A DNA stretch of 64,000 nt from assembly GCA_963926475.1 (NCBI GenBank), contig CAWUXE010000010.1, positions 1 to 64,000 of the forward strand. Direction: 5' to 3'. The stretch is from UBA2040 sp002384725. Its GTDB lineage: Bacteria > Bacteroidota > Bacteroidia > Flavobacteriales_D > Crocinitomicaceae. The notes under the pieces were generated by a model that ran no database searches, was not told the DNA's origin, and saw only the letters and a list, made by a program, of their open reading frames with translations. Within the stretch, counting starts at the first letter, position 1. Each line of letters starts with the position of its first letter. The position numbers were made by a program, and so were the translations under genes. Positions 24,846 to 33,684 of this stretch are shown piece by piece.

Positions 24846-26450
24846 ATGGAATTTGATTTGCCAAAAGACAAGAACGAATCCATCATCAAAGTAATTGGTG
24901 TTGGCGGTGGTGGTAGCAATGCAGTAAACCACATGTATAGACAAGGGATTAAGGGTGTAGACTTTTATGTTTGCAACACTGACCTTCAGGCTTTGGAAGT
25001 TTCTCCTGTGCCGAATAAAATCCAACTTGGGCCATCTTTGACAGAAGGTCGTGGGGCGGGTTCTATTCCGGAAATTGGAAAAAACGCAGCCGTAGAAAAC
25101 ATCGACGATATCCGTGAGTTTCTAGGCAACAACACTAAAATGGTTTTTGTTACCGCAGGAATGGGTGGTGGAACGGGAACAGGTGCAGCTCCAGTTATCG
25201 CTTCCATTGCTAAAGAAATGGGTATTTTGACGGTTGGGATTATCACAGTTCCTTTTGGTTTTGAAGGCCGCAAACGACGTCAACAAGCTGAAGAAGGTGA
25301 AGAAGAAATGCGTAAAAATGTAGATACCTTATTGGTCATCAATAACGAAAAATTACGTGAGATCTCTGGAAACTTGACCATTGGAAATGCGTTTTCTCAA
25401 GCGGATGATGTATTGACAACGGCAGCAAAAGGAATTGCAGATGTAATTTCAGTTACTGGAGCAATCAACGTCGATTTTAACGATGTGAACACAGTGATGA
25501 AAGATAGCGGTGTTGCCATTATGGGTAGCGCAGCCGCAGAAGGTGAAAATAGAGCATTGAAAGCAGTACAAAGTGCATTAAATTCGCCTTTGCTGAACGA
25601 CAGCGAAATTGCCGGAGCCAACTACGTTCTATTGAATATCACGTACGGAGCCAAAGAAGTTTTGATGGACGAAATTACAGACATCACGGATTACATTCAA
25701 GACGAAGCAGGTTCTTCAGCTGACATAATTTGGGGTCACGGAATGGACGAAACACTTGGTGATGCATTGAGTGTTACGATCATTGCAACTGGATTCAAAG
25801 CAGGTTCGCCCTTATCGGGTGAAACGGTTGAAAGAACGGTCGTTCGATTAGAAGAAGAACCTAAAAACGAAGTGAAAAGTCCATTGAGTTCTCCTACTCA
25901 AACGGCTTCATTGCCAAGTGATACAGAAAAAGAAGCAGTTCCTTTTTTGAAATCTGACGAAGCTCCAGTGAGCGAAGAAGTAGTTGAAAACAAATTGCCT
26001 TCTGACGCTGACCAAGATGAACCATTCATCAAGGATGAGACGGAAGAACAAGGCGCAATCAATTTTGATTGGGAATTGGATTCAGAACCTCAAATGAAAA
26101 AAGAGGAAGAACAAATTACGCGTTACGTTTTGGATGAAGACGAACCAGTTGCAAATACGCAAACAAGAGCTCCAGAAGAATCAAATACGACTCTTTCACC
26201 TGAAGAACAAAAGCGTTTGAACAAAGAACGTATGCAACGTATTCAGGAATATACTCTCAAATTGAAAAAGCCAAACGGCATTTCAGAATTTGAGAAAGAA
26301 CCCGCTTATGTTCGTAGAAACGTTCAATTGGACGAAACGAAACAAAGTAGTGAAGAGAAAATCAGTCGTTTTGGTTTAAACGAAGACGAGGATGGCAAAG
26401 GATCTAAATTGAAAGGTGGTAATTCATTTTTACACGATAACGTAGACTAA
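24846..26450 (+). CDS. ftsZ: Cell division GTPase FtsZ
   Basis: FtsZ is the tubulin-like GTPase that forms the Z ring. From the ATG at 24846 it has 534 residues; an upstream in-frame extension overlaps ftsA and is not FtsZ-like. The GTP-binding loop GGGTGTG is at residues 107-113, and NVDFNDVNTVM is the T7 region. Beyond the core, a long Glu/Asp-rich linker of about 200 residues leads to a final NSFLHDNVD peptide, as in other Bacteroidota FtsZ proteins. It shares one base with the next start codon. Confidence 0.97.
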   Translation: MEFDLPKDKNESIIKVIGVGGGGSNAVNHMYRQGIKGVDFYVCNTDLQALEVSPVPNKIQLGPSLTEGRGAGSIPEIGKNAAVENIDDIREFLGNNTKMVFVTAGMGGGTGTGAAPVIASIAKEMGILTVGIITVPFGFEGRKRRQQAEEGEEEMRKNVDTLLVINNEKLREISGNLTIGNAFSQADDVLTTAAKGIADVISVTGAINVDFNDVNTVMKDSGVAIMGSAAAEGENRALKAVQSALNSPLLNDSEIAGANYVLLNITYGAKEVLMDEITDITDYIQDEAGSSADIIWGHGMDETLGDALSVTIIATGFKAGSPLSGETVERTVVRLEEEPKNEVKSPLSSPTQTASLPSDTEKEAVPFLKSDEAPVSEEVVENKLPSDADQDEPFIKDETEEQGAINFDWELDSEPQMKKEEEQITRYVLDEDEPVANTQTRAPEESNTTLSPEEQKRLNKERMQRIQEYTLKLKKPNGISEFEKEPAYVRRNVQLDETKQSSEEKISRFGLNEDEDGKGSKLKGGNSFLHDNVD

Positions 26451-26893
26451 TGAGCTTCATGGAACAAATTAGCGCCGACATCAAAGCGGCAATGCTAAGC
26501 AAAGACAAAGAAAAACTATCCGTACTTCGCGATATTAAATCCAAATTGATGTTGGAAAACACATCAGGAACGGGCGAAGTGACGGACGCAACGGCGATGA
26601 AAATCGTTATGAAATTGCACAAGCAACGAACAGAAACGTATCAACTTTACATGGAGCAAAATCGCGAAGATTTGGCTTCAGAAGAAAAGATTCAAGCAGA
26701 AATTTTAGAGACTTATCTTCCGAAAATGATGTCTGAAGCAGAAGTTGCCATGGAAGTTTCAGCTGCTATTGCAAAAACAGGAGCTTCTGGCCCTCAAGAC
26801 ATGGGCAAAATAATGGGCATTTTATCTGGAAAACTAGCTGGAAAAGCAGATGGAAAGATGATAGCATCATTGTTGAAGCAACAACTATCCTAA
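26450..26893 (+). CDS. GatB/YqeY domain-containing protein
   Basis: A 147-residue soluble helical protein of the GatB/YqeY family (MEQISADIKAAMLSKDKEKLSVLRDIKSKL-type N-terminus, LETYLPKMMSEAE in the middle, GKADGKMIASLLKQQL at the end). The family shares the C-terminal helical domain of the GatB subunit of tRNA amidotransferase. Its role is not established. It starts on the last base of the ftsZ stop, so it is the last gene of the division operon; a terminator follows. Confidence 0.93.
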   Translation: MSFMEQISADIKAAMLSKDKEKLSVLRDIKSKLMLENTSGTGEVTDATAMKIVMKLHKQRTETYQLYMEQNREDLASEEKIQAEILETYLPKMMSEAEVAMEVSAAIAKTGASGPQDMGKIMGILSGKLAGKADGKMIASLLKQQLS

Positions 26894-26946
26894 TAAACTA
26901 GGCTTTATTCTCCGGGAGTCAGTAAGCATTTTCTGATAATGGAATC

Positions 26947-26981
26947 AAAAGGTGCGCGAATTAATTTCGGGCACCTTTTTT
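26947..26981 (+). terminator. Terminator of the division/cell wall operon
   Basis: The stem AAGGTGC (26949-26955) pairs with GCACCTT (26971-26977), with extra pairing inside (GCGAA/TTCG) and a T run. It lies about 55 bp after the GatB/YqeY stop. Confidence 0.8.
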
Positions 26982-27038
26982 CATTTGCATCTGAAACTAT
27001 AATGTAGTAGGTTTGAGCATACACTTTTTTGATACTTT

Positions 27039-28556
27039 TTGGCGAAAAATAACAAAACCCTTTATCGATTAGTAATTGCCCTAGCTGTTCTGATCTATTT
27101 CGTAACGGCATGGAACAGTCACGGTTTTTATCATGCCGACGAACATTTTCAAATTGTCGAATTTGCTGATGCTAAACTTGGGAAATCACCCGTTTCAGAA
27201 CTGCCGTGGGAATATGCCGCTGGACTTCGGCCTACCATACAACCTACAATAGCACTTTCTGTATTTAAAATAGCTGATTGGGTAGGATTTAGCGATCCCT
27301 ATGGGCAGGGTACTCTTCTTCGGTTTCTAACGGTAATCTTAGCCTTTATTTCGATACTATATTTCATCAAAACGGTATTTCAAAATGGAATAATCCGTAA
27401 TCAAATACTTTTTGTTTTCTGTTCTCTTCTGCTTTTCTGTCTTCCATTTCTAAACGTCCGATTTTCTTCTGAAACATGGGCAGGTTTACTTTTTCTTTAT
27501 CCGATTGCTCAAATGCTTCGGAAAGATTCAGAGTCCATTAATCCGTTTTTAATTGGGGTATTTCTAGGACTCAGTTTCCTGTTCCGATATCAAGTAGGTT
27601 TTATGATTTTCGGTTTCATCCTCTGGATGGTTTCCATCAAAAAAACGGAGTTGACTATCCTTTTTAAAATCGGTCTTTCCTTTTTGGGTATCTTTTTAAT
27701 TGGCGTTCTCATCGACAGTTGGTTTTACAATGAATTCACAATTTCCGCTTGGAATTATTTTAAAGTAAATCTTTTAGATGATGTAGCTTCGACCTTTGGT
27801 GTTGAACCATGGCACTACTACTTAGTTGAAACCACCAAGGTTTTCGGAACATTATTGGGCATTTTTCTAATTGCTATTTTGGGAAGCTTTTTTCTTTTAT
27901 TTCGAAAACACCTTTTAACCTGGGTTCTCATTCCTTTTCTTTTGATTCATTTTTTCATTCCGCACAAAGAATATCGTTTCCTCTTTCCTATCGTAAATTT
28001 GATTCCTCTTCTGGTTTTCCTCCTAGTTGAAAAGTATATTTCGTGGTATAAAATCAAGAATTTCCATGGAATTAAGCCCGTGCTATACGGAATTCTATCA
28101 CTAGCTGTTGGAATAAACCTTTTGTTCGCATTCGCACTGTCAAATGAGTCTGTAGGCATTGGACGAACTGAAATGAGTTTTTTCATTCATTCTACTTATT
28201 CCAATCAATCCGTAAATCTTGTAAATACCAAATGGGCGAGTCCCTACAAACCTTGGGGTGCCCTCATCAACCATTACAGCGATACAAATGTGAACAATAT
28301 CGAAATAGAAAATCCTGCTCTTTTGAACAACGAGTTATATCAAGACGGAAAACTAAACTTTTTGATACTTCAAGATATTGACTTGCAGAATAATCAAGAA
28401 GGAAAGGCAGCACTAATTAATCATCAAGCGCATATAATCAAAGAAAGTTTCAACCCGCTCACCAAAACATTAGGACAAATCTTTGGTGTTTTTGAATTGC
28501 AGGAAAACCTCATTCTTTACACTTTTGAGAAGCAAGATTCAACTAAAATTCGATAA
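27039..28556 (+). CDS. GT22-type (Alg9/PIG-B-like) mannosyltransferase
   Basis: A 505-residue polytopic membrane protein with about ten hydrophobic segments. The first loop has HADEHFQIVEFADAKLGK followed by LPWEYAAGLRPTIQP. This is the acidic D-E-H-F-Q loop and WEY/LRP pattern of dolichol- or GPI-type mannosyltransferases (GT22), which use polyprenyl-linked sugars. HKEYRFLFP near residue 310 is a further family motif. The substrate in this organism is unknown; a lipid-linked glycan is inferred. The start is a TTG, as no ATG is available before the first membrane segment. Confidence 0.8.
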   Translation: MAKNNKTLYRLVIALAVLIYFVTAWNSHGFYHADEHFQIVEFADAKLGKSPVSELPWEYAAGLRPTIQPTIALSVFKIADWVGFSDPYGQGTLLRFLTVILAFISILYFIKTVFQNGIIRNQILFVFCSLLLFCLPFLNVRFSSETWAGLLFLYPIAQMLRKDSESINPFLIGVFLGLSFLFRYQVGFMIFGFILWMVSIKKTELTILFKIGLSFLGIFLIGVLIDSWFYNEFTISAWNYFKVNLLDDVASTFGVEPWHYYLVETTKVFGTLLGIFLIAILGSFFLLFRKHLLTWVLIPFLLIHFFIPHKEYRFLFPIVNLIPLLVFLLVEKYISWYKIKNFHGIKPVLYGILSLAVGINLLFAFALSNESVGIGRTEMSFFIHSTYSNQSVNLVNTKWASPYKPWGALINHYSDTNVNNIEIENPALLNNELYQDGKLNFLILQDIDLQNNQEGKAALINHQAHIIKESFNPLTKTLGQIFGVFELQENLILYTFEKQDSTKIR

Positions 28557-28572
28557 TTTCCTTTCTTCTCCT

Positions 28573-28580
28573 TACTTTTG
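28573..28580 (+). promoter_or_regulatory. Candidate -7 element for asnS
   Basis: TACTTTTG matches TAnnTTTG and lies 19 bp before the asnS ATG. No clear -33 TTG is seen at the right spacing. A very short leader would result. Confidence 0.45.
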
Positions 28581-28599
28581 CCCTCCACATCGAAAAATA

Positions 28600-30039
28600 A
28601 TGAAAAGAACACGCATAGTTGAACTATTAAATCCTGAATTAATTGGGACAAAAGCAAACGCAAAAGGATGGGTTCGCGCCTATCGTAGCAATCGTTTCAT
28701 CCAATTAAGTGACGGATCAACCATAAATAATTTGCAAGCCGTTGTCGATTTTGAAAATTTCGATGAGGAATTATTGAAAAAAGTAACAACAGGCGCTTCA
28801 ATTTCTGTTACAGGAGAATTGGTAGCATCGCAAGGAGCTGGACAAGCACTTGAAATGAAGGTGGAAACACTTGAAATCATTGGCGAGGCGAATCCGGACG
28901 AGATCAGCAAAACTGTAATGCAACCCAAAAAGCATTCTTTGGAATACTTGCGTGAACAAGCCCATTTGCGTTTCAGAACGAATACGTTTGGCGCTGTTTT
29001 TAGAATTCGTCACGCTGTTTCTTTTGCGATACACAAATACTTCAACGACAAAGGATATTTCTACATTCATACGCCCATCATCACCGGATCAGATGCTGAA
29101 GGTGCGGGTGAAATGTTTCGCGTGTCCAACTTGGATCCAGAGAATTTACCTTTGAACGATGAAGGAAAAATAGACTACAAGCAAGACTTTTTTGGCAAAC
29201 CCGTGAACTTAACCGTTTCTGGTCAGTTGGAGGCTGAATTAGCTGCTACGGCATTGGGTCAGGTGTATACTTTCGGGCCAACTTTCCGAGCAGAAAATTC
29301 GAATACGTCTCGTCACTTGGCTGAATTTTGGATGATAGAACCCGAAGTTGCTTTCAATGATTTGACCGACAACATGGATTTGACGGAAGACTTTTTAAAA
29401 TACATCTGTCAATATGTGATGGACAACAACGCCGATGATCTTCAATTTTTAAGCGATCGTGAAGAAGGCGAACAAGCGCAGAAACCACAGAGAGAACGGA
29501 ATGAATTGAACCTCATCGACCGCATGAAGTTCGTGATTGGCAATGATTTCAAGCGTTTAACGTATACCGAAGCAATTGATGTATTAAGAAATTCCAAGCA
29601 CTACAAAAAGAAGAAATTCAAGTACGATGTAGAATGGGGAATTGATTTGCAAAGTGAGCACGAGAGATATTTGGTGGAAAAAGAATTCAAATGTCCTGTT
29701 ATTTTGAGCGATTACCCAGCGGGAATAAAAGCGTTCTACATGCGTCAAAACGACGATGGAAAAACCGTTGCCGCAATGGATGTCCTTTTCCCTGGAATTG
29801 GCGAAATCGTTGGCGGATCTCAACGTGAAGAAAGAATGGACATTTTGAAGAAAAAATGTGCCGATTTCAACATTCATGAAGAAGAACTTTGGTGGTACAT
29901 GGACACGCGCCGTTTTGGAACTGTGCCACATGCAGGTTTCGGGCTCGGATTTGAACGTATGGTCATGTTCGTTACAGGAATGAGCAACATACGTGACGTA
30001 ATTCCTTTCCCAAGAACACCTGACAACGCCGAATTTTAA
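28600..30039 (+). CDS. asnS: Asparaginyl-tRNA synthetase
   Basis: Class IIb aminoacyl-tRNA synthetase charging tRNA-Asn. From the ATG at 28600 it has 479 residues; the frame is open upstream but overlaps the preceding gene. The N-terminal OB-fold (GWVRAYRSNRFIQLSDGS) binds the anticodon. Motif 2 is in FRAENSNTSRHLAEFWMIEPE and motif 3 in GFGLGFERMVMFVTG. The asparagine-type motif 2 surroundings (NTSRHLAEF) separate it from AspS. It is followed by rpoN. Confidence 0.96.
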   Translation: MKRTRIVELLNPELIGTKANAKGWVRAYRSNRFIQLSDGSTINNLQAVVDFENFDEELLKKVTTGASISVTGELVASQGAGQALEMKVETLEIIGEANPDEISKTVMQPKKHSLEYLREQAHLRFRTNTFGAVFRIRHAVSFAIHKYFNDKGYFYIHTPIITGSDAEGAGEMFRVSNLDPENLPLNDEGKIDYKQDFFGKPVNLTVSGQLEAELAATALGQVYTFGPTFRAENSNTSRHLAEFWMIEPEVAFNDLTDNMDLTEDFLKYICQYVMDNNADDLQFLSDREEGEQAQKPQRERNELNLIDRMKFVIGNDFKRLTYTEAIDVLRNSKHYKKKKFKYDVEWGIDLQSEHERYLVEKEFKCPVILSDYPAGIKAFYMRQNDDGKTVAAMDVLFPGIGEIVGGSQREERMDILKKKCADFNIHEEELWWYMDTRRFGTVPHAGFGLGFERMVMFVTGMSNIRDVIPFPRTPDNAEF

Positions 30040-30095
30040 ATAAAAACGACTCTCATTAGATTAATTTTATTTAAATTAAACACAGATTTCAATCC

Positions 30096-31544
30096 ATGGC
30101 ATTAAAACAACAGTTTTCTCAACGTTTGGAGCAACGACTTTCTCCTCAACAAATTCAGTTGATGAAATTGTTGCAAGTGCCTACAATGGAGCTTGATCAG
30201 CGCATAAAACAAGAGCTTGAAGAAAATCCTGCCTTGGAAGAAGGTGCCGAAGAAGATGAATTTGGCGACAACGAAGAGGACGATTTAGATGATGATTTTG
30301 AGGATGACAAGGAAGATTTTGACATCAACGATTATCTAGACGACGATTCACGTGATTACAAAACATCCGTTTCGAACAAAGGGAAAGATGAAGAGGATAA
30401 GGTTATTCCTCTTTCGTCTGGACGTAGCTTTCAAGAGCGATTGACTTCTCAATTGCACATGTTGGACATCAACGATAAGCAGTTTTTAATTGCCGATACC
30501 TTGATTGGGAATTTAGATGAATCTGGGTATTTGAACCGTGAAATTGAAGCAATTGTCGACGATCTAGCCTTCAGCGCAAACGTAAGTGCAACTGAAGCTG
30601 AAATTGAAGTGATTTTGATGCTTATTCAAGAATTGGATCCTGCAGGAGTTGGAGCACGAAACTTGAGAGAATGTTTGCTCATTCAGATCGAACGCAAGCA
30701 AGACGGTGATATCACGAAGTTCACAGCAAAGAAAATCTTACTCGATTATTTCGAAGAATTCACGAAGAAACATTACGATAAAATACAGTCCAAATTAGAG
30801 ATTGGCGACGATGATTTACGCGATGCGATTGCAGAAATCATCAAACTGAATCCGAAGCCCGGAGGTTCCATGAAAGAATCTTCGAAGCAAATGTCGCAGA
30901 TTGTTCCTGATTTCATGATAACGGAATTTGAGGGTAAATTAGAATTGACTTTAAACGGACGAAATGCTCCAGAATTGAAAGTTAGTCGCGTTTACGAGCA
31001 AATGCTCCGCACGTATTCCGAAGGTGGAAAAACGTCCAAATCCGACAAAGAAGCCTTGACTTTTGTGAAACAAAAACTAGACGGTGCCAAATGGTTTATC
31101 GATGCCATTCGTCAACGTCAAAACACCTTATTGATGACCATGACGGCGATCAAGAATTACCAAAGAGAATTTTTCTTGACCGGTGATGAGACCAACATGA
31201 AACCGATGATTTTGAAGGATATTGCCGAAATCGTAAGTTTGGATATCAGTACCATTTCACGTGTTGCCAATAGTAAATATGTGCAGACAAATTATGGTGT
31301 TTATTCTTTAAAATATTTCTTTTCAGAATCACTTTCTACCGATAGCGGTGAAGAAGTTTCGACGCGTGAAGTAAAGAAAATTTTGTCTGAAGCCATCATC
31401 GCTGAGGAGAAGAAAAAACCCTTGACAGACGAAAAGCTAACTACTTTATTGAAAGAAAAAGGTTATAACATCGCACGACGAACAGTTGCAAAATATCGCG
31501 AACAGCTAAACATTCCCGTTGCCCGTTTGCGAAAAGAATTATAG
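30096..31544 (+). CDS. rpoN: RNA polymerase sigma-54 factor
   Basis: Sigma-54 directs RNA polymerase to -24/-12 promoters that need an enhancer-binding ATPase. The 482 residues show region I (QRLEQRLSPQQIQLMKLLQ), an acidic linker, the core-binding domain and the C-terminal DNA-binding part. SRVANSKYVQTNYGVYSLKYFFSE is the helix-turn-helix region, and the RpoN box ARRTVAKYRE lies at residues 460-469. No sigma-54 activator is in this window. The next gene starts directly after the stop. Confidence 0.96.
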   Translation: MALKQQFSQRLEQRLSPQQIQLMKLLQVPTMELDQRIKQELEENPALEEGAEEDEFGDNEEDDLDDDFEDDKEDFDINDYLDDDSRDYKTSVSNKGKDEEDKVIPLSSGRSFQERLTSQLHMLDINDKQFLIADTLIGNLDESGYLNREIEAIVDDLAFSANVSATEAEIEVILMLIQELDPAGVGARNLRECLLIQIERKQDGDITKFTAKKILLDYFEEFTKKHYDKIQSKLEIGDDDLRDAIAEIIKLNPKPGGSMKESSKQMSQIVPDFMITEFEGKLELTLNGRNAPELKVSRVYEQMLRTYSEGGKTSKSDKEALTFVKQKLDGAKWFIDAIRQRQNTLLMTMTAIKNYQREFFLTGDETNMKPMILKDIAEIVSLDISTISRVANSKYVQTNYGVYSLKYFFSESLSTDSGEEVSTREVKKILSEAIIAEEKKKPLTDEKLTTLLKEKGYNIARRTVAKYREQLNIPVARLRKEL

Positions 31545-31547
31545 GTG

Positions 31548-32204
31548 ATGAAAATTTTCATGCAAATCATTTCTTGGGTCTTTGTACCGCTCTTTATGCC
31601 CATTTATGCCCTTGCCATCCTCATGTACATTCCGTCGGTTGAAAATTTTATTCTAAACGACGATTCATTGTATCATCTGACCAGTCAAAATAAAATTGCC
31701 ATTCTTCTTATCTTCTTTGTCTGCAGTGTTGTCGCTCCAGGCCTTACCTTGCTAATGCTGATGTCAAAGAAAATTATTTCGTCTATTGAGATCGACAATC
31801 GAAAAGAACGGCTTATTCCACTTTTAATTACGGCCGGATATTGTTTAATGCTGTATTTCTTCTTCCTTTTCATGCGAAATGGAAATCACTTACCGAAATA
31901 TATCTACGCATTACCATTGAGCGGGTTTATTACAATCGGCTTGTTCGCCTGGATAAACATGTACACCAAAATCAGTCTTCATGCCTGTGGCACTGGTATT
32001 TTGACGGGGTTAATTTTCGCCTATTGTGCCAATTCTATTTACTTCAGCTTTAGCTTGTTGATGATAGCTGTATTCATTACAGGTTTTGTCCTGGCGAGCA
32101 GAATATATTTGAACAAACACACCTTGTCGCAAGTTTTGTATGGCTTTGGTGGAAGTTCGATTATCGTGTTTTTCATCAATTACTTTTATCCAACGGTTTA
32201 TTGA
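31548..32204 (+). CDS. Integral membrane protein, possibly PAP2-related
   Basis: A 218-residue protein with about six membrane segments (ISWVFVPLFMPIYALAILMY near the start). A central IDNRKERLIPLLI loop and a late SRIYLNKHTLSQVLYGFGG segment are also visible. The last motif resembles the S-R-x-Y...H-t-x-x-Q-v-x-x-G end of PAP2-type phosphatases, but the acidic and basic residues of the first PAP2 motif are not obvious. I treat the function as unknown. A GTG at 31545 directly before the ATG is an alternative start. It is probably co-transcribed with rpoN. Confidence 0.6.
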   Translation: MKIFMQIISWVFVPLFMPIYALAILMYIPSVENFILNDDSLYHLTSQNKIAILLIFFVCSVVAPGLTLLMLMSKKIISSIEIDNRKERLIPLLITAGYCLMLYFFFLFMRNGNHLPKYIYALPLSGFITIGLFAWINMYTKISLHACGTGILTGLIFAYCANSIYFSFSLLMIAVFITGFVLASRIYLNKHTLSQVLYGFGGSSIIVFFINYFYPTVY

Positions 32205-32238
32205 CAAGAAATTAACTTCTGATTTTTAGGGAATTGTC

Positions 32239-32246
32239 TAACTTTG
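32239..32246 (+). promoter_or_regulatory. Candidate -7 element for the M48 protease gene
   Basis: TAACTTTG matches TAnnTTTG, 19 bp before the ATG. The -33 region is not clear. Confidence 0.4.
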
Positions 32247-32265
32247 AACAAATAGAAAAACAAAC

Positions 32266-33066
32266 ATGAAGAAATTAAATTCTGCTGTAATTGGAATATC
32301 ACTATTGATTCTTTCTTCTTGCGGACTATTCAATAAAGAAAATAAAGGACAAGGGTTTAACCTGTTTACAATTGAGCAAGACAGAGAATTTGGAGCACAA
32401 GTTGCCGCTGAAATTGACGGAAACCCTGCGGAGTATCCTCTTTTGGATTCGGCGCAAAATCCTGAAGTTTATAAAATGATGTACCGGGTACGAGACAAAA
32501 TTTTAAACTCTGGTCAAGTAACAAACAAAGACAATTTCCAATGGCGATTGCGTATCATCGACAACGATAGTACCTTGAATGCTTTTTGTACACCAGGCGG
32601 ATACATCTATGTTTACACAGGAATCTTTAAATTCTTGGACAACGAATCACAGTTTGCAGGAGTCATGGGACATGAAATTGCGCATGCTGACAAACGTCAC
32701 TCTACGCGACAAATGACGAAGATGTTTGGTGTTCAAGTATTGTTGGATATCCTAGCGGGAAATCGTGACATGTTGAAGCAAGTTACGGGAGCAATCATCG
32801 GATTGAAAAACTCAAGAAAGCACGAAACAGAAGCAGATCAGTACTCAGTTGAATATCTTTGTCCAACAGATTATGACGCAGCAGGAGGAGGTGGATTCTT
32901 CCAAAAGATCGAAGAAATGGGTGGCGATCGTCAACCAGAATTTTTAAGTACACACCCGAATCCAAGTGATAGAATTGAGCATTTTAATTCGGCTAAAGTT
33001 ACCTTGGGGTGCACTGGTTCAAATAACAATGTAACGGAGTACAAGCGGATTGTAGGGAAGCTATAA
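32266..33066 (+). CDS. M48-family zinc metalloprotease lipoprotein
   Basis: A 266-residue periplasmic lipoprotein with signal peptide and lipobox ending at Cys19 (ILSSC). The zinc site is HEIAH at residues 136-140, with the third ligand in the downstream HETEADQYS (about 186-194). The architecture matches the LoiP/YcaL/BepA-like M48 proteases that degrade misassembled outer-membrane proteins. A C-terminal STHPNPSDRIEHF is typical. No TPR domain is attached, so it is a short version. A terminator follows. Confidence 0.92.
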   Translation: MKKLNSAVIGISLLILSSCGLFNKENKGQGFNLFTIEQDREFGAQVAAEIDGNPAEYPLLDSAQNPEVYKMMYRVRDKILNSGQVTNKDNFQWRLRIIDNDSTLNAFCTPGGYIYVYTGIFKFLDNESQFAGVMGHEIAHADKRHSTRQMTKMFGVQVLLDILAGNRDMLKQVTGAIIGLKNSRKHETEADQYSVEYLCPTDYDAAGGGGFFQKIEEMGGDRQPEFLSTHPNPSDRIEHFNSAKVTLGCTGSNNNVTEYKRIVGKL

Positions 33067-33089
33067 AAAGCAATTAGATAATAAAGGGA

Positions 33090-33117
33090 AAGGGTTTCAT
33101 TAATGGAACCCTTTTTT
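33090..33117 (+). terminator. Terminator after the M48 protease gene
   Basis: The stem AAGGGTTTCATT pairs with AATGGAACCCTT (one G-T pair) and is followed by a T run. It lies about 25 bp after the stop codon. Confidence 0.8.
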
Positions 33118-33238
33118 ATTCAAGTAAGGCCTGTTATTTTTAATTTCAAATTTGAATCAATTGATTTTATAGTGAATCATATTTCTTGTATCTTCGTTTG
33201 AAACGATTCATAATGATTCACACTTTTCATATTGATGA

Positions 33239-33397
33239 TTCAAAACCCTTCAGTTTATCAACTTTACTGATAAAACAATTCCTGAATACCAAAAAAATAA
33301 ATTAGACGAGGCATTAGAACTCCATGAAAGCGACACACAAAATTATCGTACATGGGAAGATGTGAAACAAGACTTGTATAAAAAATACAAATCTTAA
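33239..33397 (+). pseudogene. Remnant of a type II antitoxin
   Basis: The frame reads PEYQKNKLDEALELHE then QNYRTWEDVKQDLYKKYKS to TAA at 33395-33397, the style of small addiction-module antitoxins. It has no start: a TGA precedes the first codon. The only nearby ATG (33235) is in another frame and stops after eleven codons. The stop overlaps the toxin ATG by one base (TAATG), the normal arrangement of such pairs. A frameshift near the 5' end is the likely lesion. Confidence 0.55.
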
Positions 33398-33684
33398 TGT
33401 CCCTTGCTATTTTAATTAGCGAAAAGGCTGAAAATTAAATTGATCGTGCCGCGAGTTGGTTTCATGACCAAAGAAAAGGATTAGGATTTGAATTCCTAGT
33501 CGAATTAGATTTTTGTCTGGGCCGAATTTCCCAAAATCCTCTTTCGTTTGAAATGAAATTCAAGTTTGTTCGAATTTGTTTCTTGAAAAAATTTGATTTT
33601 GTGATACATTACATCATTGAAAACGAAACTGTTTTCATACTATATGTTTTTCACACAAGTCAAAATAATGATAATTGGTTTTAA
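33397..33684 (+). pseudogene. RelE/ParE-family toxin with an in-frame stop
   Basis: The frame from the ATG at 33397 reads MSLAILISEKAEN, TAA, IDRAASWFHDQRKGLG, then FEFLVELDFCLGRISQNP and ends FVIHYIIENETVFILYVFH. This is the RelE/ParE toxin fold pattern. The single lesion is the TAA at codon 14, where homologues would have a sense codon such as Glu. The remaining 81 codons are open. The 3' end overlaps the convergent serine hydrolase gene by 4 bp. Without the first strand of the fold the toxin should be inactive. Confidence 0.75.
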
